Source of the DNA: Silanimonas sp.
GTDB lineage: Bacteria > Pseudomonadota > Gammaproteobacteria > Xanthomonadales > Xanthomonadaceae
DNA: 64,000 bases
Assembly (NCBI GenBank): GCA_026005095.1
Contig: BPKK01000001.1
Location: 362,225 to 426,224 of the forward strand
Direction: 5' to 3'
The position numbers were made by a program, and so were the translations under genes. Positions 45,080-54,274 of the stretch are shown piece by piece (position 1 is the stretch's first letter; each line of letters opens with the position of its first letter). The notes beneath the pieces were generated by a model. The model saw only the letters and a program-made list of their open reading frames with translations. It did not search any database and was not told the DNA's origin.

Positions 45080-45793
45080 ATGCACGCCATCCGCGCCCTC
45101 AGCTTCGACCTCGACGACACCCTCTGGCCGATCTGGCCGGTCATCGAACGCGCCGAGTCCGCGTTGCATGCCTATCTCGCGGCGCACTGCCCGCGCACCG
45201 CCGCCGCCTTCCCGGTGCCGGCGATGCGCGCCCTGCGCGAGCAGGTGGCCCGCGAATACCCGGAGCTGGCCCACGACTTCACCGCCCAGCGCCTGATCTG
45301 CCTCGAGCGGGCGCTGCAGGCCAGCGGCGAAGACCCGGCCCACGCCCGTCCGGCCTTCGAGGCCCTGTACGCCGAGCGCAACCGCGTCACCTTCTTCGAC
45401 GATGCTCTGCCAGCCCTCGACGCCCTCGGTGCCCATTACCCCCTGGCGGCGCTCACCAATGGCAATGCCGATCTCGCGCGGATCGGCATCGCCCCGCGCT
45501 TCTCGGTGATCGTGGCAGCCCGCGACATCGGCATCGCCAAACCGGAGCGGGCGATCTTCGTGCACACCACGGCCCGGCTGGGCTTCGAACCGCACGAGGT
45601 GCTGCACGTGGGCGACGACCCCTGGCTCGACATCGCCGGTGCCGCCCGCGCCGGCCTGCGCACCTGCTGGGTGAACCGCCGAGGCAGCCCCTGGCCGGCC
45701 GAGCTGCCGCCGCCCGACCTCGAGGTGCCCTGCCTCGCCCGGCTGGCCGAGCGGCTGTGCGCGGCGCCCCCGCCTTCCCGCACCGCGCTGTGA
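45080..45793 (+). CDS. HAD-superfamily hydrolase, YigB-like
   Basis: This is a 237-residue cytoplasmic phosphatase of the HAD superfamily. Motif I is SFDLDDTLWPIWPV (DxD), motif II is ALTNGNADL, motif III is the Lys in GIAKPERAIF, and motif IV is VLHVGDDPWLDIAGA. The helical cap between motif I and II is the C1 type. The sequence is closest to YigB, an FMN and riboflavin-precursor phosphatase, but HAD substrates cannot be read from sequence. It is located 38 bp after the Deg-type protease gene. Confidence 0.87.
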   Translation: MHAIRALSFDLDDTLWPIWPVIERAESALHAYLAAHCPRTAAAFPVPAMRALREQVAREYPELAHDFTAQRLICLERALQASGEDPAHARPAFEALYAERNRVTFFDDALPALDALGAHYPLAALTNGNADLARIGIAPRFSVIVAARDIGIAKPERAIFVHTTARLGFEPHEVLHVGDDPWLDIAGAARAGLRTCWVNRRGSPWPAELPPPDLEVPCLARLAERLCAAPPPSRTAL

Positions 45794-45884
45794 TGCCGCG
45801 CATGGCATGCCGCCAGGGCTTGGCGCATGCTTGCCCCGTTCCCCTGCCGGCCATGCCCGGCCCCGACCCCGGATCCACGCATCC

Positions 45885-47267
45885 ATGACCCTGCCCAACG
45901 GACTGGCCCCACCCCGCCCCGACACCCTGCCCCTCTGTCTGGTCGATGCCGGCCGCTACCCGGCCTGGCGCGAAACCCAGCCGCCACGCCTGCGTGCCTG
46001 GCTCGACGGCCAGGGCTTCCGTGGCGAACCCGGCAGTACCTGCCTGCTGCCAGGGGAGGACGGGGCCCCGGCCGGGGCGGTGGCCGGTATCGCCGATCCG
46101 CAGGACCCCGCCAGCCTCGGCCACCTGCCCACACTGCTGCCGCCGTTCGACTTCCATCTCGACCCCGCGAGCCCGGTAGCCGTCGATCCGGGCCGTGCCC
46201 TGCTCGGCTGGGGCTTGGGCGCCTACCGCTTCGGCCGCTACCTCAAGTCCGTGAAGCCCTCGGCCCGCCTCGCCCTCGATGCCGCATCGCAGCCGGAAGC
46301 TTTGGCCTTGCTGCGCGCCTCGCTCGAGGTGCGCGACCTCGTGAACACGCCTACCGAGCACATGGGGCCGGACGAGCTCGAGGCCGCGGTGGAAGCGCTG
46401 GCCACGGCGCATGGCGCCGCCTTCCGCAGCGTGCGCGGCGCCGAGCTCTTGGCGCAGAACTTCCCCGCCATCCATGCCGTGGGCCGAGCCAGCCACCGCG
46501 CACCGCGCCTCGTCGAACTGGTGCATGGTGATGCCTCGCTGCCGCTGCTCGCCATCGTCGGCAAGGGCGTGTGCTTCGACACCGGCGGCCTCGACCTGAA
46601 GCCCGCCGAGGGCATGCGCAACATGAAAAAGGACATGGGCGGCGCCGCCCATGCCGTCGCCCTGGCGCGCCTGGTGCTGGAGCGCCGCCTGCCGGTGCGC
46701 CTACTGCTGCTGGTGGCCGCGGTGGAGAACGCCCTCGGCCCAGAGGCCTACCGCCCCGGCGAAGTGGTGGCCACCCGCGCCGGGCTCACGGTGGAGATCG
46801 ACAACACCGATGCCGAGGGCCGGGTGATCCTCTGCGATGCGCTCGCCTATGCCGCCGAGCAGTCACCTGCCCTGCTGATGGATTTCGCCACCCTCACCGG
46901 CGCCGCCCGCATCGCCCTCGGCCCCGATCTGCCGGCGCTCTACTGCAACCGCGACGACCTGGCCGAAGCCTACCTCGCGGCCGGGGCTGCCGAGCGCGAC
47001 CCGCTCTGGCGCCTGCCGCTGTGGCGGCCCTACCTGAGCTACCTCAAGTCGAACATTGCCGATCTCGCCAACGCCGGGGCCTCGCGCATGGCCGGAAGCA
47101 TCACCGCCGCGCTCTACCTCGAGCGCTTCGTGCCCGAGGGCCAGGCCTGGACCCATGTCGATGTCTACAGCTGGAACGACGCCGATCGGCCCGGGAAACC
47201 GGCCGGTGGCGAGGCCCAGGGCCTGCGCGCCGCCTGGGCCTTCCTGAAGCAGCGATTCGGCACTTAA
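45885..47267 (+). CDS. Leucyl aminopeptidase family (M17) metallopeptidase
   Basis: This is a cytosolic two-metal aminopeptidase of 460 residues. The metal- and bicarbonate-binding core is intact: GKGVCFDTGGLDLKPA, RNMKKDMGGAAHA and the signature NTDAEGRVILCDALAYA. The N-terminal domain is divergent and short compared with E. coli PepA, so it may be the PepB-like or M17 subgroup. The ATG at 45885 is chosen because the upstream part of the frame (from 45807) is Arg/Pro-rich. It precedes the HDOD gene by 21 bp. Confidence 0.9.
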   Translation: MTLPNGLAPPRPDTLPLCLVDAGRYPAWRETQPPRLRAWLDGQGFRGEPGSTCLLPGEDGAPAGAVAGIADPQDPASLGHLPTLLPPFDFHLDPASPVAVDPGRALLGWGLGAYRFGRYLKSVKPSARLALDAASQPEALALLRASLEVRDLVNTPTEHMGPDELEAAVEALATAHGAAFRSVRGAELLAQNFPAIHAVGRASHRAPRLVELVHGDASLPLLAIVGKGVCFDTGGLDLKPAEGMRNMKKDMGGAAHAVALARLVLERRLPVRLLLLVAAVENALGPEAYRPGEVVATRAGLTVEIDNTDAEGRVILCDALAYAAEQSPALLMDFATLTGAARIALGPDLPALYCNRDDLAEAYLAAGAAERDPLWRLPLWRPYLSYLKSNIADLANAGASRMAGSITAALYLERFVPEGQAWTHVDVYSWNDADRPGKPAGGEAQGLRAAWAFLKQRFGT

Positions 47268-47288
47268 GCTCGCCCTGAGAAAACACGG

Positions 47289-48137
47289 ATGACGGAGCCC
47301 CGTATGCACGTGCAGCAACTGCTCGAACAAGCCCACCAGCTCCCGTCCATTCCCAAACTCGTGCAGGAGCTGCTTGCTGCCTTCGACGATCCCAACGTCG
47401 ATGCCGGGCGTATCGCTGCCAAGGTTCAGCTCGACCAGGCCCTCACCGCCAAGGTACTGCGCCTGGCCAACTCCTCCTTCTACGGTGGCACCCGCAGGGT
47501 GGCCACGGTGAACGACGCCGTGGTGCTGCTCGGTGTGGATGCCCTGCGAACCCTGGTCACGGCGAGCGGCATCACCGCCGCCTTCCAGGCGCCCGAAGGC
47601 TTCGATCTCAAAGGCTTCTGGCGCAAGAGCTTCATGGTGGCCGGGCTTTGCCGCTGGCTGGTGCGCCGTGGCCAGCTACGCCGCCTCAATGCCGAAACCG
47701 CCTTCACCACCGGCCTGCTGCACGACGTGGGCAGCCTACTGATGCATACCCTGGACGCCGAACGTATGCGCGAGGTGGACGCTGCCGTGGCCGCCGGGGC
47801 GCCGCGTGGCGACGCCGAGCAGATGATCCTCGGCTATACCTCGGTGGAAATCGGTGGCGCGCTGGCCCGCCACTGGCACTTCCCCGATGAACTCTGCGAT
47901 GCCGTGGTCTACCAGCCGGCGCCGATGGCCGCCAAGGTACCGAACGAATATGCCGGCGTGGTGCATCTCGCCCGCGCCTGCCACCTGCTGGTGATCGGCA
48001 GGCAGCCGCTGGAGCGGCTGTTCACCAGCGCCGCCGCGCCGGTGGCCTCGTGGCTGGAACTCGAGCAGGAGACGCTCGAGGCGCACTGGGACGAGGTGGC
48101 CGAACTGGGCCGCGACATGGACGCCCTGCTGGATTGA
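47289..48137 (+). CDS. HDOD domain protein (signalling)
   Basis: This is a 282-residue protein consisting almost entirely of an HDOD domain, a degenerate relative of HD phosphohydrolases. The typical N-terminal segment LPSIPKLVQELLAAFDDPNV is followed by LDQALTAKVLRLANSSFYG and the LLHDVGSLL helix, which keeps an H-D pair. The C-terminal half has the usual helices. No GGDEF, EAL or receiver domain is attached. HDOD proteins often act in signalling linked to nucleotide messengers or motility; the role here is unknown. Confidence 0.85.
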   Translation: MTEPRMHVQQLLEQAHQLPSIPKLVQELLAAFDDPNVDAGRIAAKVQLDQALTAKVLRLANSSFYGGTRRVATVNDAVVLLGVDALRTLVTASGITAAFQAPEGFDLKGFWRKSFMVAGLCRWLVRRGQLRRLNAETAFTTGLLHDVGSLLMHTLDAERMREVDAAVAAGAPRGDAEQMILGYTSVEIGGALARHWHFPDELCDAVVYQPAPMAAKVPNEYAGVVHLARACHLLVIGRQPLERLFTSAAAPVASWLELEQETLEAHWDEVAELGRDMDALLD

Positions 48138-48179
48138 AATACCGATCGCGGCTGAGGGCCGCTTACGGGCAACCACGGT

Positions 48180-48197
48180 CACTGACTTTCGTCAGTG
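48180..48197. promoter_or_regulatory. Inverted repeat upstream of the adaptor/ABC operon
   Basis: CACTGAC-TTTC-GTCAGTG is a perfect 7-bp inverted repeat with a 4-base spacer, 78 bp before the adaptor start and 42 bp after the HDOD stop. Size and symmetry suit a dimeric regulator. Confidence 0.45.
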
Positions 48198-48275
48198 CCC
48201 TGCCTCTGCGCCCTCTGGCACAGTGCCTTCACGCGCCGGCGCTGCAGACTGCGCGCGCCCTCGCCTGGAGTTCCC

Positions 48276-49508
48276 ATGAGCCGTCCGGAAGACCTGCTAC
48301 GCGATCTGCGCATCGACCGCCGCCCCGAGGCCCGCAAGCCCGCCTCGCGCCGCAAGTGGGTGGCGCTCGCGGTCCTCGCCGTCCTCGTCCTCGCCGTCCT
48401 CGCTTGGCGCGCCACCCGCCCGGTGGTGGTCGACACCGCCCTGGCCCGGCCAGCCGCCGAGGCCGGGCCGCCCACCCTGCTCGATGCTTCCGGCTTCGTC
48501 ACCGCGCGGCGCATCGCCACGGTGTCCTCGAAGGTCACCGGCCGGGTGGCCGAGGTGCTGATCGAGGAGGGCATGAAGGTGGAGGAGGGCCAGTTGCTCG
48601 CCCGCCTCGATCCCACCGATGCTCGCGCCCAGCTCGAACTGGCCACGGCCCAGCTCGCCTCCAGCGAATCGCAACTGGCCGAGGCCCGCACCCAGCTCGC
48701 GCTGGCCGAGACCACGCTGGCGCGGCAGCAGGAGCTGCTCGGCCGCCGCCTGGTGTCGCAGGCCGCCTACGACCAGGCCAGGGCCGACCGCGATGCCCGT
48801 GCCGCCCGCCTCGCCAGCCTGGAAAAGGCGGTGGAAGTGGCGCGCGAGCAGCGCGCGCTGGCCCTGATCGGGCTCGAGAACACCGAGATCCGCGCCCCCT
48901 TCTCGGGCGTGATCGTGGCCAAGGCCGCGCAGCCCGGCGAGATGGTCTCGCCGCTCTCGGCCGGCGGCGGCTTCACCCGCACCGGCATCGGCACCCTGGT
49001 CGACATGGACTCGCTGGAGGTGAACGTCGACGTCAACGAGGCCTACATCGGCCGGGTGCAGCCGAAGATGGGCGTGAACGCCGTGCTCAACGCCTACCCG
49101 GACTGGACCATCCCCGGCAGCGTGATCGCCATCGTGCCCACCGCCGACCGCTCCAAGGCCACGGTGAAGGTGCGCATCGCCCTGGACAGCCGCGACCCGC
49201 GCATCGTGCCGGACATGGGCGTGCGGGTGAGCTTCCTCGCCCCGGTGGACCCGGAAGCGCCGCCGCCCAGCGGCGCCCTGGTGCCGGAGGCGGCCATCGT
49301 CCGCGCCAGCGGCGAGGACGGGGCCAGGCCCGCGGTCTTCGTGCTCGAGGAGGGCCGGGTACGCCGCGTCGAGGTGGCGCTGGGCGCCGAGGCCAATGCC
49401 GAGCGCCAGGTCACGGCCGGCCTCGTGGGCGGCGAGACCGTGGTGGTGGCGCCCCCGCCCGGCCTGCGCGACGGCGAGCGCGCGGTGCCGCGCAGCCCGC
49501 GCCGCTGA
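48276..49508 (+). CDS. MacA-type periplasmic adaptor (efflux RND adaptor family)
   Basis: This is a membrane-fusion protein of 410 residues. A single membrane anchor (residues about 27-45) is followed by a biotinyl-lipoyl-like domain split by a long helical hairpin (Ala/Glu/Gln-rich, about 120-200: ATAQLASSESQLAEARTQ and ARLASLEKAVEVAREQ) and the usual beta-barrel and membrane-proximal domains. GRVAEVLIEEGMKVEEGQLL is the lipoyl half. The ATG has GGAG 5 bases upstream. It is followed by an ABC ATPase and two permease genes, a MacAB-like tripartite exporter set; no TolC-like gene is adjacent. Confidence 0.9.
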   Translation: MSRPEDLLRDLRIDRRPEARKPASRRKWVALAVLAVLVLAVLAWRATRPVVVDTALARPAAEAGPPTLLDASGFVTARRIATVSSKVTGRVAEVLIEEGMKVEEGQLLARLDPTDARAQLELATAQLASSESQLAEARTQLALAETTLARQQELLGRRLVSQAAYDQARADRDARAARLASLEKAVEVAREQRALALIGLENTEIRAPFSGVIVAKAAQPGEMVSPLSAGGGFTRTGIGTLVDMDSLEVNVDVNEAYIGRVQPKMGVNAVLNAYPDWTIPGSVIAIVPTADRSKATVKVRIALDSRDPRIVPDMGVRVSFLAPVDPEAPPPSGALVPEAAIVRASGEDGARPAVFVLEEGRVRRVEVALGAEANAERQVTAGLVGGETVVVAPPPGLRDGERAVPRSPRR

Positions 49509-49520
49509 AGGAGACCGGAC

Positions 49521-50231
49521 ATGGCCGCGAATGCCGCTCCCTCGCCGGCGCCGCTGGTCGAGATCCGCAATCTCACCAAGACCTATGTGCGCGGCCGGCA
49601 GCGGGTGGAGGTGCTGCATGGCATCGACCTCGACATCCCGGAAGGCGATTTCGTCGCGCTGATGGGCCCCTCGGGCTCGGGCAAGACCACCCTGCTCAAC
49701 CTGATCGGCGGCATCGACTCGCCGAGCTCGGGCCTGCTCAAGGTGGGCGGCCAGCGCATCGACGACTACGGCGCCGACGAACTGGCGCGCTGGCGCGCCG
49801 AGACCGTGGGCTTCATCTTCCAGAGCTACAACCTGATGCCGGTGCTGACAGCGCAGAAGAACGTCGAGCTGCCCCTGCTGCTCACCGACTTCGGCGCCCG
49901 CGAGCGTGCCCGCCGCGCCCGCCTCGCCCTGGAGCTGGTGGGCCTTGGCGAACGCGCCGGCCACAAGCCGAACGAGCTCTCCGGCGGCCAGCAGCAGCGC
50001 GTGGCGATCGCCCGCGCGCTGGTGAGCGATCCCAGGCTGCTGATCTGCGACGAACCCACCGGCGACCTCGACCGCAAGACCGCCGACGAGGTGCTGCGCC
50101 TGCTGCAGCGCCTGAACGCCGACTTCGGCAAGACCATCATCATGGTCACCCACGACCCCAAGGCCGCCGAGTACGCCCGCCGCACCGTGCACCTCGACAA
50201 GGGCACGCTGGTGCAGGAGGCCGCGCACTGA
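49521..50231 (+). CDS. ABC transporter ATPase, LolD/MacB type
   Basis: This is a 236-residue ATPase. Walker A is GPSGSGKTTLLN, the Q-loop is FIFQSYNLMPVLTAQKNVEL, the signature LSGGQQQRVAIARALVSDP is intact, Walker B is LLICDEPTGDLDRKT and the H-loop is VTHDPKAAEY. These match the MacB/LolD/FtsE group that works with FtsX-fold permeases by mechanotransmission. It follows the adaptor by 12 bp and precedes the first permease by 13 bp. Confidence 0.93.
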   Translation: MAANAAPSPAPLVEIRNLTKTYVRGRQRVEVLHGIDLDIPEGDFVALMGPSGSGKTTLLNLIGGIDSPSSGLLKVGGQRIDDYGADELARWRAETVGFIFQSYNLMPVLTAQKNVELPLLLTDFGARERARRARLALELVGLGERAGHKPNELSGGQQQRVAIARALVSDPRLLICDEPTGDLDRKTADEVLRLLQRLNADFGKTIIMVTHDPKAAEYARRTVHLDKGTLVQEAAH

Positions 50232-50244
50232 GCGCGGGCCGGCC

Positions 50245-51507
50245 ATGCTGAAGTACCTCGGCCTGGTGCTCTCCGGGCTCACCCGGAAGAAGCTGCGCAC
50301 CACGCTCACCTTCCTCTCGCTGGTGGCCGCCTTCACCCTGCTCGGGCTGCTGCAGGCGGTGAACTCGCTGTTCTCCGGCGCCGCCGACTTCCTCGGCGCC
50401 AACCGCCTCATCACCCAGGCCAGCACCAGCTTCACCCAGCCGCTGCCGATGCGCTTGCTGCCGCAGATCGAGGCGGTGCCCGGCGTCACCGCGGTGGGGC
50501 ATTCGCAGTTCTTTGGCGGCCAGTACGGCGATGGCCGCAGCTTCTTCCCGCAGTTCGCGGTGAATCCGCAGCGCCTGCGCCAGACCTATCCCGAGTGGGT
50601 GATGCCGGAAGACCAGTGGCGCGCCTTCGTCTCCACCCAGGACGGGGCCATCGTCGGCCGCCTGCTCGCCGAGCAGAACGGCTGGAAGCTGGGCGACATC
50701 GTGCCGCTCAACAGCTTCATCTGGACCCGTGCCGACGGCTCACGGCTCTGGGAGTGGCGGGTGGTGGGCATCTTCGATGGCCGCGACGAGGAATGGCAGA
50801 AGCGCACCACGATCATGTACCTCAACTACGGCCAGTTCGACGAGGGCCGCAGTCCGGCGGCGCGCGGCCTGGCCGGGGTCTTCGTGGTGCAGGTGGACGA
50901 CCCGGCGAATGCCGAGCGCATCGCCAGCGCCATCGACGCCAAGTTCGCCAACTCCGCCGAGGAGACCAAGACCCAGAGCGAGCAGGAGTTCCAGCTCGGC
51001 TTCATCCGCCAGCTCGGCGACATCGGCCTCATCGTCAACCTGATCACCGGCGCGGTGTTCTTCTCCATCCTCTTCCTCACCGGCGTGGCGATGAGCCAGG
51101 CGGTGCGCGAGCGCATCCCGGAACTGGCGGTGCTCAAATGCCTCGGCTTCCGCGACCGCCAGGTGATGTGGCTGGTGCTGGCCGAATGCTTCGCCCTCTG
51201 CCTGTTCGGCGCCCTCGCGGGAATGCTGCTCGCCAGCCTCGTCATGCAGTTCCTGCCGCCGGAGTTCCCGATCACCGCCGATGCCTTCGTCTGGGCGGTA
51301 GCCGGGTGCAGCGTACTCGTCCTCACCTTGCTCGTGGGCTTGCCGCCCGCGCTCACGGCGCGGCGCCTGAAGATCGTCGACGCGCTCGCCGGCCGTGCCG
51401 GCGATTCGCCGCTGGAACTCGCCCTGCGCCGGGCGATCGAGTGGCCGGTGCTCGGCTGGCGCTGGCTGATGGGCCGCCCGCTGCGCCCGGCGGAGGACGG
51501 GGCATGA
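50245..51507 (+). CDS. FtsX/MacB-like ABC permease (first)
   Basis: This is a 420-residue inner-membrane protein. One N-terminal helix (TLTFLSLVAAFTLLGLLQ) is followed by a MacB-like periplasmic domain (about 50-265), including the ATYG-like FFGGQYGDGRSFF and WRVVGIFDG stretches, and three C-terminal helices of the FtsX fold. The PELAVLKCLGFRDRQV segment joins the coupling helix to the ATPase. It overlaps the second permease by ATGA. The two together would form a heterodimeric MacB-type complex. The substrate is unknown; possible cargo includes peptides, lipopeptides or lipoproteins. Confidence 0.9.
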   Translation: MLKYLGLVLSGLTRKKLRTTLTFLSLVAAFTLLGLLQAVNSLFSGAADFLGANRLITQASTSFTQPLPMRLLPQIEAVPGVTAVGHSQFFGGQYGDGRSFFPQFAVNPQRLRQTYPEWVMPEDQWRAFVSTQDGAIVGRLLAEQNGWKLGDIVPLNSFIWTRADGSRLWEWRVVGIFDGRDEEWQKRTTIMYLNYGQFDEGRSPAARGLAGVFVVQVDDPANAERIASAIDAKFANSAEETKTQSEQEFQLGFIRQLGDIGLIVNLITGAVFFSILFLTGVAMSQAVRERIPELAVLKCLGFRDRQVMWLVLAECFALCLFGALAGMLLASLVMQFLPPEFPITADAFVWAVAGCSVLVLTLLVGLPPALTARRLKIVDALAGRAGDSPLELALRRAIEWPVLGWRWLMGRPLRPAEDGA

Positions 51508-52683
51508 GCACCTGGACCCAGGTCCGCGAGATCACCCTCATGAACCTGCGCTCGATCCCCGAGCGCCTCGGGCCCTCGCTGGTGATCGTGGTCGGCATCG
51601 CCGGAGTGGTGGGGGTGCTGGTGGCGCTGATGTCGATGTCGGCCGGACTGACCCAGACCCTCGGCAGCGGCGGCCGGGTGGACCAGGCGGTGGTCACCCG
51701 CGGCGGGGCGAACGGCGAGCTCGCCAGCTTCCTCTCGGTGGCCAGCGTCACCCTGGTCAAGCAGGACCCGGCCGTCGCCCGCGCCGCAGACGGCACGCCG
51801 CTCGCCAGCGGCGAGCTGATCGTCATCACCGAGGTACCGCGCCCCGGCCAGCGCACCGGGGCCAACGTCACCCTGCGCGGCCTCGAGCCGGTGGGCCTGC
51901 GCCTGCGCGAAGGCTTCCGCATCACCGAGGGCCGGCTGTTCCGGCCCGGCGTGCAGGAGCTGATCGTCGGCGCCGGCGCGGCGCGGCAGTTCGCCGGCCT
52001 CGAGGTCGGCAGCACCCTGCGCTTCCGCGGCAACACCTGGCGGGTGGTCGGCCACTTCGAGAGCGGGGGCAAGTACGACTCGGAGCTGTGGAGCGACATC
52101 GGCACCGTACAGAGCGCCTGGCGGCGCAGCGGCGCCTCCTCGATCCTCGTCCAGCTCACCCGGCCGGAGGCCATGGAGGCCTTCGCCGCGCGTCTCAAGG
52201 CCGACCCGCAGCTCGATGTCGAGGCCAAGACCCAGCTCGCCTTCTACGAGGGGCAGAGCGGCCAGCTCACCGCCACGATCGGCATCCTTGCCGGCATCGT
52301 CGCCCTCATCATGGCCTTCGGCGCCACCTTCGGCGCGCTCAACACCATGTACTCCGCGGTCTCGGCCCGCACCCGCGAAATCGGCACCCTGCGCGCCCTG
52401 GGCTTCGGCGCCGCCCCGGTGGTGGCCTCGGTGATGGCCGAGGCCCTGCTGCTGAGCCTCTCGGGCGGCCTGCTCGGCGCCGCCGTGGCCTACCTCGCCT
52501 TCAACGGCTATGCCGTCTCCACCCTCGGCGGCGGCTTCACCCAGGTGGCCTTCCAGTTCGCGGTCACGCCGGACGCTGGTCGCCCAGGGCCTCGGATTGG
52601 CGCTCGCCATCGGCTTCATCGGCGGGCTGGCACCCGCCATCCGTGCCGCGCGCATCCCGGTGACCTCGGCGCTTCGGGAGTGA
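51504..52683 (+). CDS. FtsX/MacB-like ABC permease (second), frameshift near the 3' end
   Basis: This is the second permease of the exporter, with an N-terminal helix, a periplasmic MacB-like domain (YDSELWSDIGTVQSAWR and VVGHFESGG) and a C-terminal FtsX segment including SARTREIGTLRALGFGAAPV. At about 52571-52572 one extra base moves the frame; skipping it restores TLVAQGLGLALAIGFIGGLA and a natural end at 52683 (about 392 residues). Without repair the frame runs on to 52775 with a meaningless Arg/Gly-rich tail. The break lies about 110 bp before the gene end, close to the start of the metal island. Confidence 0.85.
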
Positions 52684-52736
52684 GCGGAACGGGCCGACCT
52701 CAGAAGGGTTGTGCTGGCCAGAGGCATGTGATTTTC

Positions 52737-53171
52737 TCAGGCGAGGGGCGAGTGAATGGAGAAGGGAGCCTCTGAGACTCGCCCTTCATGCGCCAAGCTT
52801 TCCAGCACCGCACAGGTCGCGCGCTGGCCGCCACGACATCGTTCCACCGTGGCGACCAGCTCGGACTCCATCCGCTGAAGGTGCGCGAGCTTCTCCCGGA
52901 CCTCAGCGAGATGCTGTCGCGCCAGGGTGTCGACCTCGGCGCAGGACAGATCCGGGCTTTCCGACAGATGCAGAAGGCTGCGGATCTCGTCGAGGCTGAA
53001 GCCCAGAGCGCGGCCACGGGTGATGAAGCGGACGCGGGCGATGTCGCCCTTCCGATAGGCCCGGTATCCGGACGCGGTCCGCTCCGGCTTCGGGAGCAAA
53101 CCGACCTTTTCGTAGTAGCGGATGGTCTCGAAATGGCAGTCCGTGGCCGCAGCCAGCTCGCCGATCTTCAT
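52737..53171 (-). CDS. MerR-family heavy-metal-responsive regulator
   Basis: This is a 144-residue MerR-type activator. The winged helix-turn-helix is MKIGELAAATDCHFETIRYY, followed by GYRAYRKGDIARVRFI and a dimer helix. Cys77, Cys112 and Cys120 occupy the positions of the metal-binding cysteines of the CadR/PbrR/ZntR group, so Cd, Pb or Zn is the likely effector rather than Cu(I) or Hg. The longer frame to 53420 runs into the divergent promoter, so the start at 53171 is preferred. It faces the metal operon across a 19-bp-spacer promoter. Confidence 0.9.
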   Translation of the reverse strand: MKIGELAAATDCHFETIRYYEKVGLLPKPERTASGYRAYRKGDIARVRFITRGRALGFSLDEIRSLLHLSESPDLSCAEVDTLARQHLAEVREKLAHLQRMESELVATVERCRGGQRATCAVLESLAHEGRVSEAPFSIHSPLA

Positions 53172-53175
53172 GGGC

Positions 53176-53206
53176 TTGACCCTGTAGCGACTCCGGGGTT
53201 TACGGT
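53176..53206 (+). promoter_or_regulatory. MerR-type promoter/operator for the metal operon
   Basis: A -35 TTGACC (53176-53181) and -10 TACGGT (53201-53206) are separated by 19 bp, the over-long spacer that MerR activators unwind. Between them the operator ACCCTGTAG-N3-CTCCGGGGT (53179-53199) has the ACCC/GGGT ends of CadR/PbrR/ZntR sites. It reads toward the CDF gene. Confidence 0.8.
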
Positions 53207-53229
53207 ACGCCCATCCGGAGGCGAAGACC

Positions 53230-53922
53230 ATGTCCGACTGCTCCTGCCAAGAAACAGCAACCGCCTGCGCGACCTCGAACGATCGGGGTCTGCGGCGCGT
53301 CCTGTGGGTGGTCATGGCCTTGAATGCCGCGCTATTCGTGACCGAGTTCAGCGTCGGCCTCTGGGCGCACAGCAGCGCACTGATGGCCGACTCGCTCGAC
53401 GCGCTGGGCGATGCGGGCATCTATCTGCTCACCCTTGTCGTGATGGCCGGCTCGGTCCGACAGCGGGCGGGTGCATCGCTGCTGAAGGGTGCGTTGCAGG
53501 GGGCGTTCGGGCTGTTCGTGATCGTCGAAGTCGTGCGGCGGGCCATCGCCGGCGAGGTGCCGGATGCCGGACTGATGACGGCGATGTCGCTGATCGCGCT
53601 CACCGTCAACGTAACGGCCTTCGCCCTGTTGACGCACTTCCGCAACGAGGACCTGAACCTCCGCTCCGTCTGGCTGTGCTCGCGCAACGACTTGGCGAAC
53701 AACGTCGGTGTGCTGGCGGCCGCTGGCTTGGTTGCATGGACGGGAACCCGCTGGCCTGATCTCGCGGTCGGCCTGCTGGTGGCCACATTGTTCCTGCAGA
53801 CCTCCATCACCGTCCTGCGCGCCGCTTGGCGGGAGTGGACCACCGGCATCCCCACTCCCATGCACGATGGGCATGGGCATGGCCACACGGCTGCCATCGG
53901 AAACGCGGAGCAGAAACCATGA
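53230..53922 (+). CDS. Cation diffusion facilitator (CDF) family transporter, short form
   Basis: This is a 230-residue inner-membrane divalent-cation transporter of the CDF family (CzcD/ZitB relatives). Metal-site motifs appear as ADSLDALGD in helix 2 and CSRNDLANN in helix 5, a variant of the usual HxxxD pattern. The C-terminal cytoplasmic domain is absent; instead there is a short His-rich tail HDGHGHGHT. An N-terminal SDCSC could also bind metal. It is the first gene behind the MerR-type promoter and overlaps the DUF3703 gene by ATGA. Zn, Cd or Co export is likely. Confidence 0.85.
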   Translation: MSDCSCQETATACATSNDRGLRRVLWVVMALNAALFVTEFSVGLWAHSSALMADSLDALGDAGIYLLTLVVMAGSVRQRAGASLLKGALQGAFGLFVIVEVVRRAIAGEVPDAGLMTAMSLIALTVNVTAFALLTHFRNEDLNLRSVWLCSRNDLANNVGVLAAAGLVAWTGTRWPDLAVGLLVATLFLQTSITVLRAAWREWTTGIPTPMHDGHGHGHTAAIGNAEQKP

Positions 53923-54257
53923 GCCCACGCCTCAACCAATCCATCGAGACCGAGTATGCACTCGCCCGTCAGGCGGAAGCCGACGGCCGCGCCGCCGAGG
54001 CCTTCCATCACCTTGAACGCGCCCACATCCTTTCCCAGCGTCACACGCTCGCCCATGTGCGCAACCACCTGCGGATGTGGGGCTGGGCTTGGCGGCAACG
54101 TCAACCGCGGGAGATGCTCGGGCAGACCACGCGGATTCTCGCAGCGGCGCTGTTCAGTCGGATCTGGGTGCCGGAGGGCAACACCGGCGGAGCGAACGTC
54201 AGCGCCATCCAGCCAATGCCCATCCCGGCCGACCTTCGCGACCTGTTGTCGCGCTGA
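53919..54257 (+). CDS. DUF3703 family protein
   Basis: This is a 112-residue protein of the DUF3703 family, whose function is not established. It is soluble and mostly helical, with no signal peptide, and has the family core EAFHHLERAHILSQRHTLAH, then RNHLRMWGWAWRQRQPREML. Seven histidines lie in the first half, several spaced one helical turn apart, a plausible metal site. Coupling by ATGA to a CDF transporter under a MerR-type promoter points to a role in metal handling, perhaps as chaperone or regulator of the transporter. That role is inferred from context only. Confidence 0.8.
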   Translation: MSPRLNQSIETEYALARQAEADGRAAEAFHHLERAHILSQRHTLAHVRNHLRMWGWAWRQRQPREMLGQTTRILAAALFSRIWVPEGNTGGANVSAIQPMPIPADLRDLLSR

Positions 54258-54274
54258 TCCGTTACCCTGAACCA

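Noticed and set aside
52684..52736. Attachment site or insertion-sequence remnant at the left edge of the metal module
   Set aside because: No repeated ends, integrase or tRNA gene was seen at either boundary, so mobility cannot be supported.
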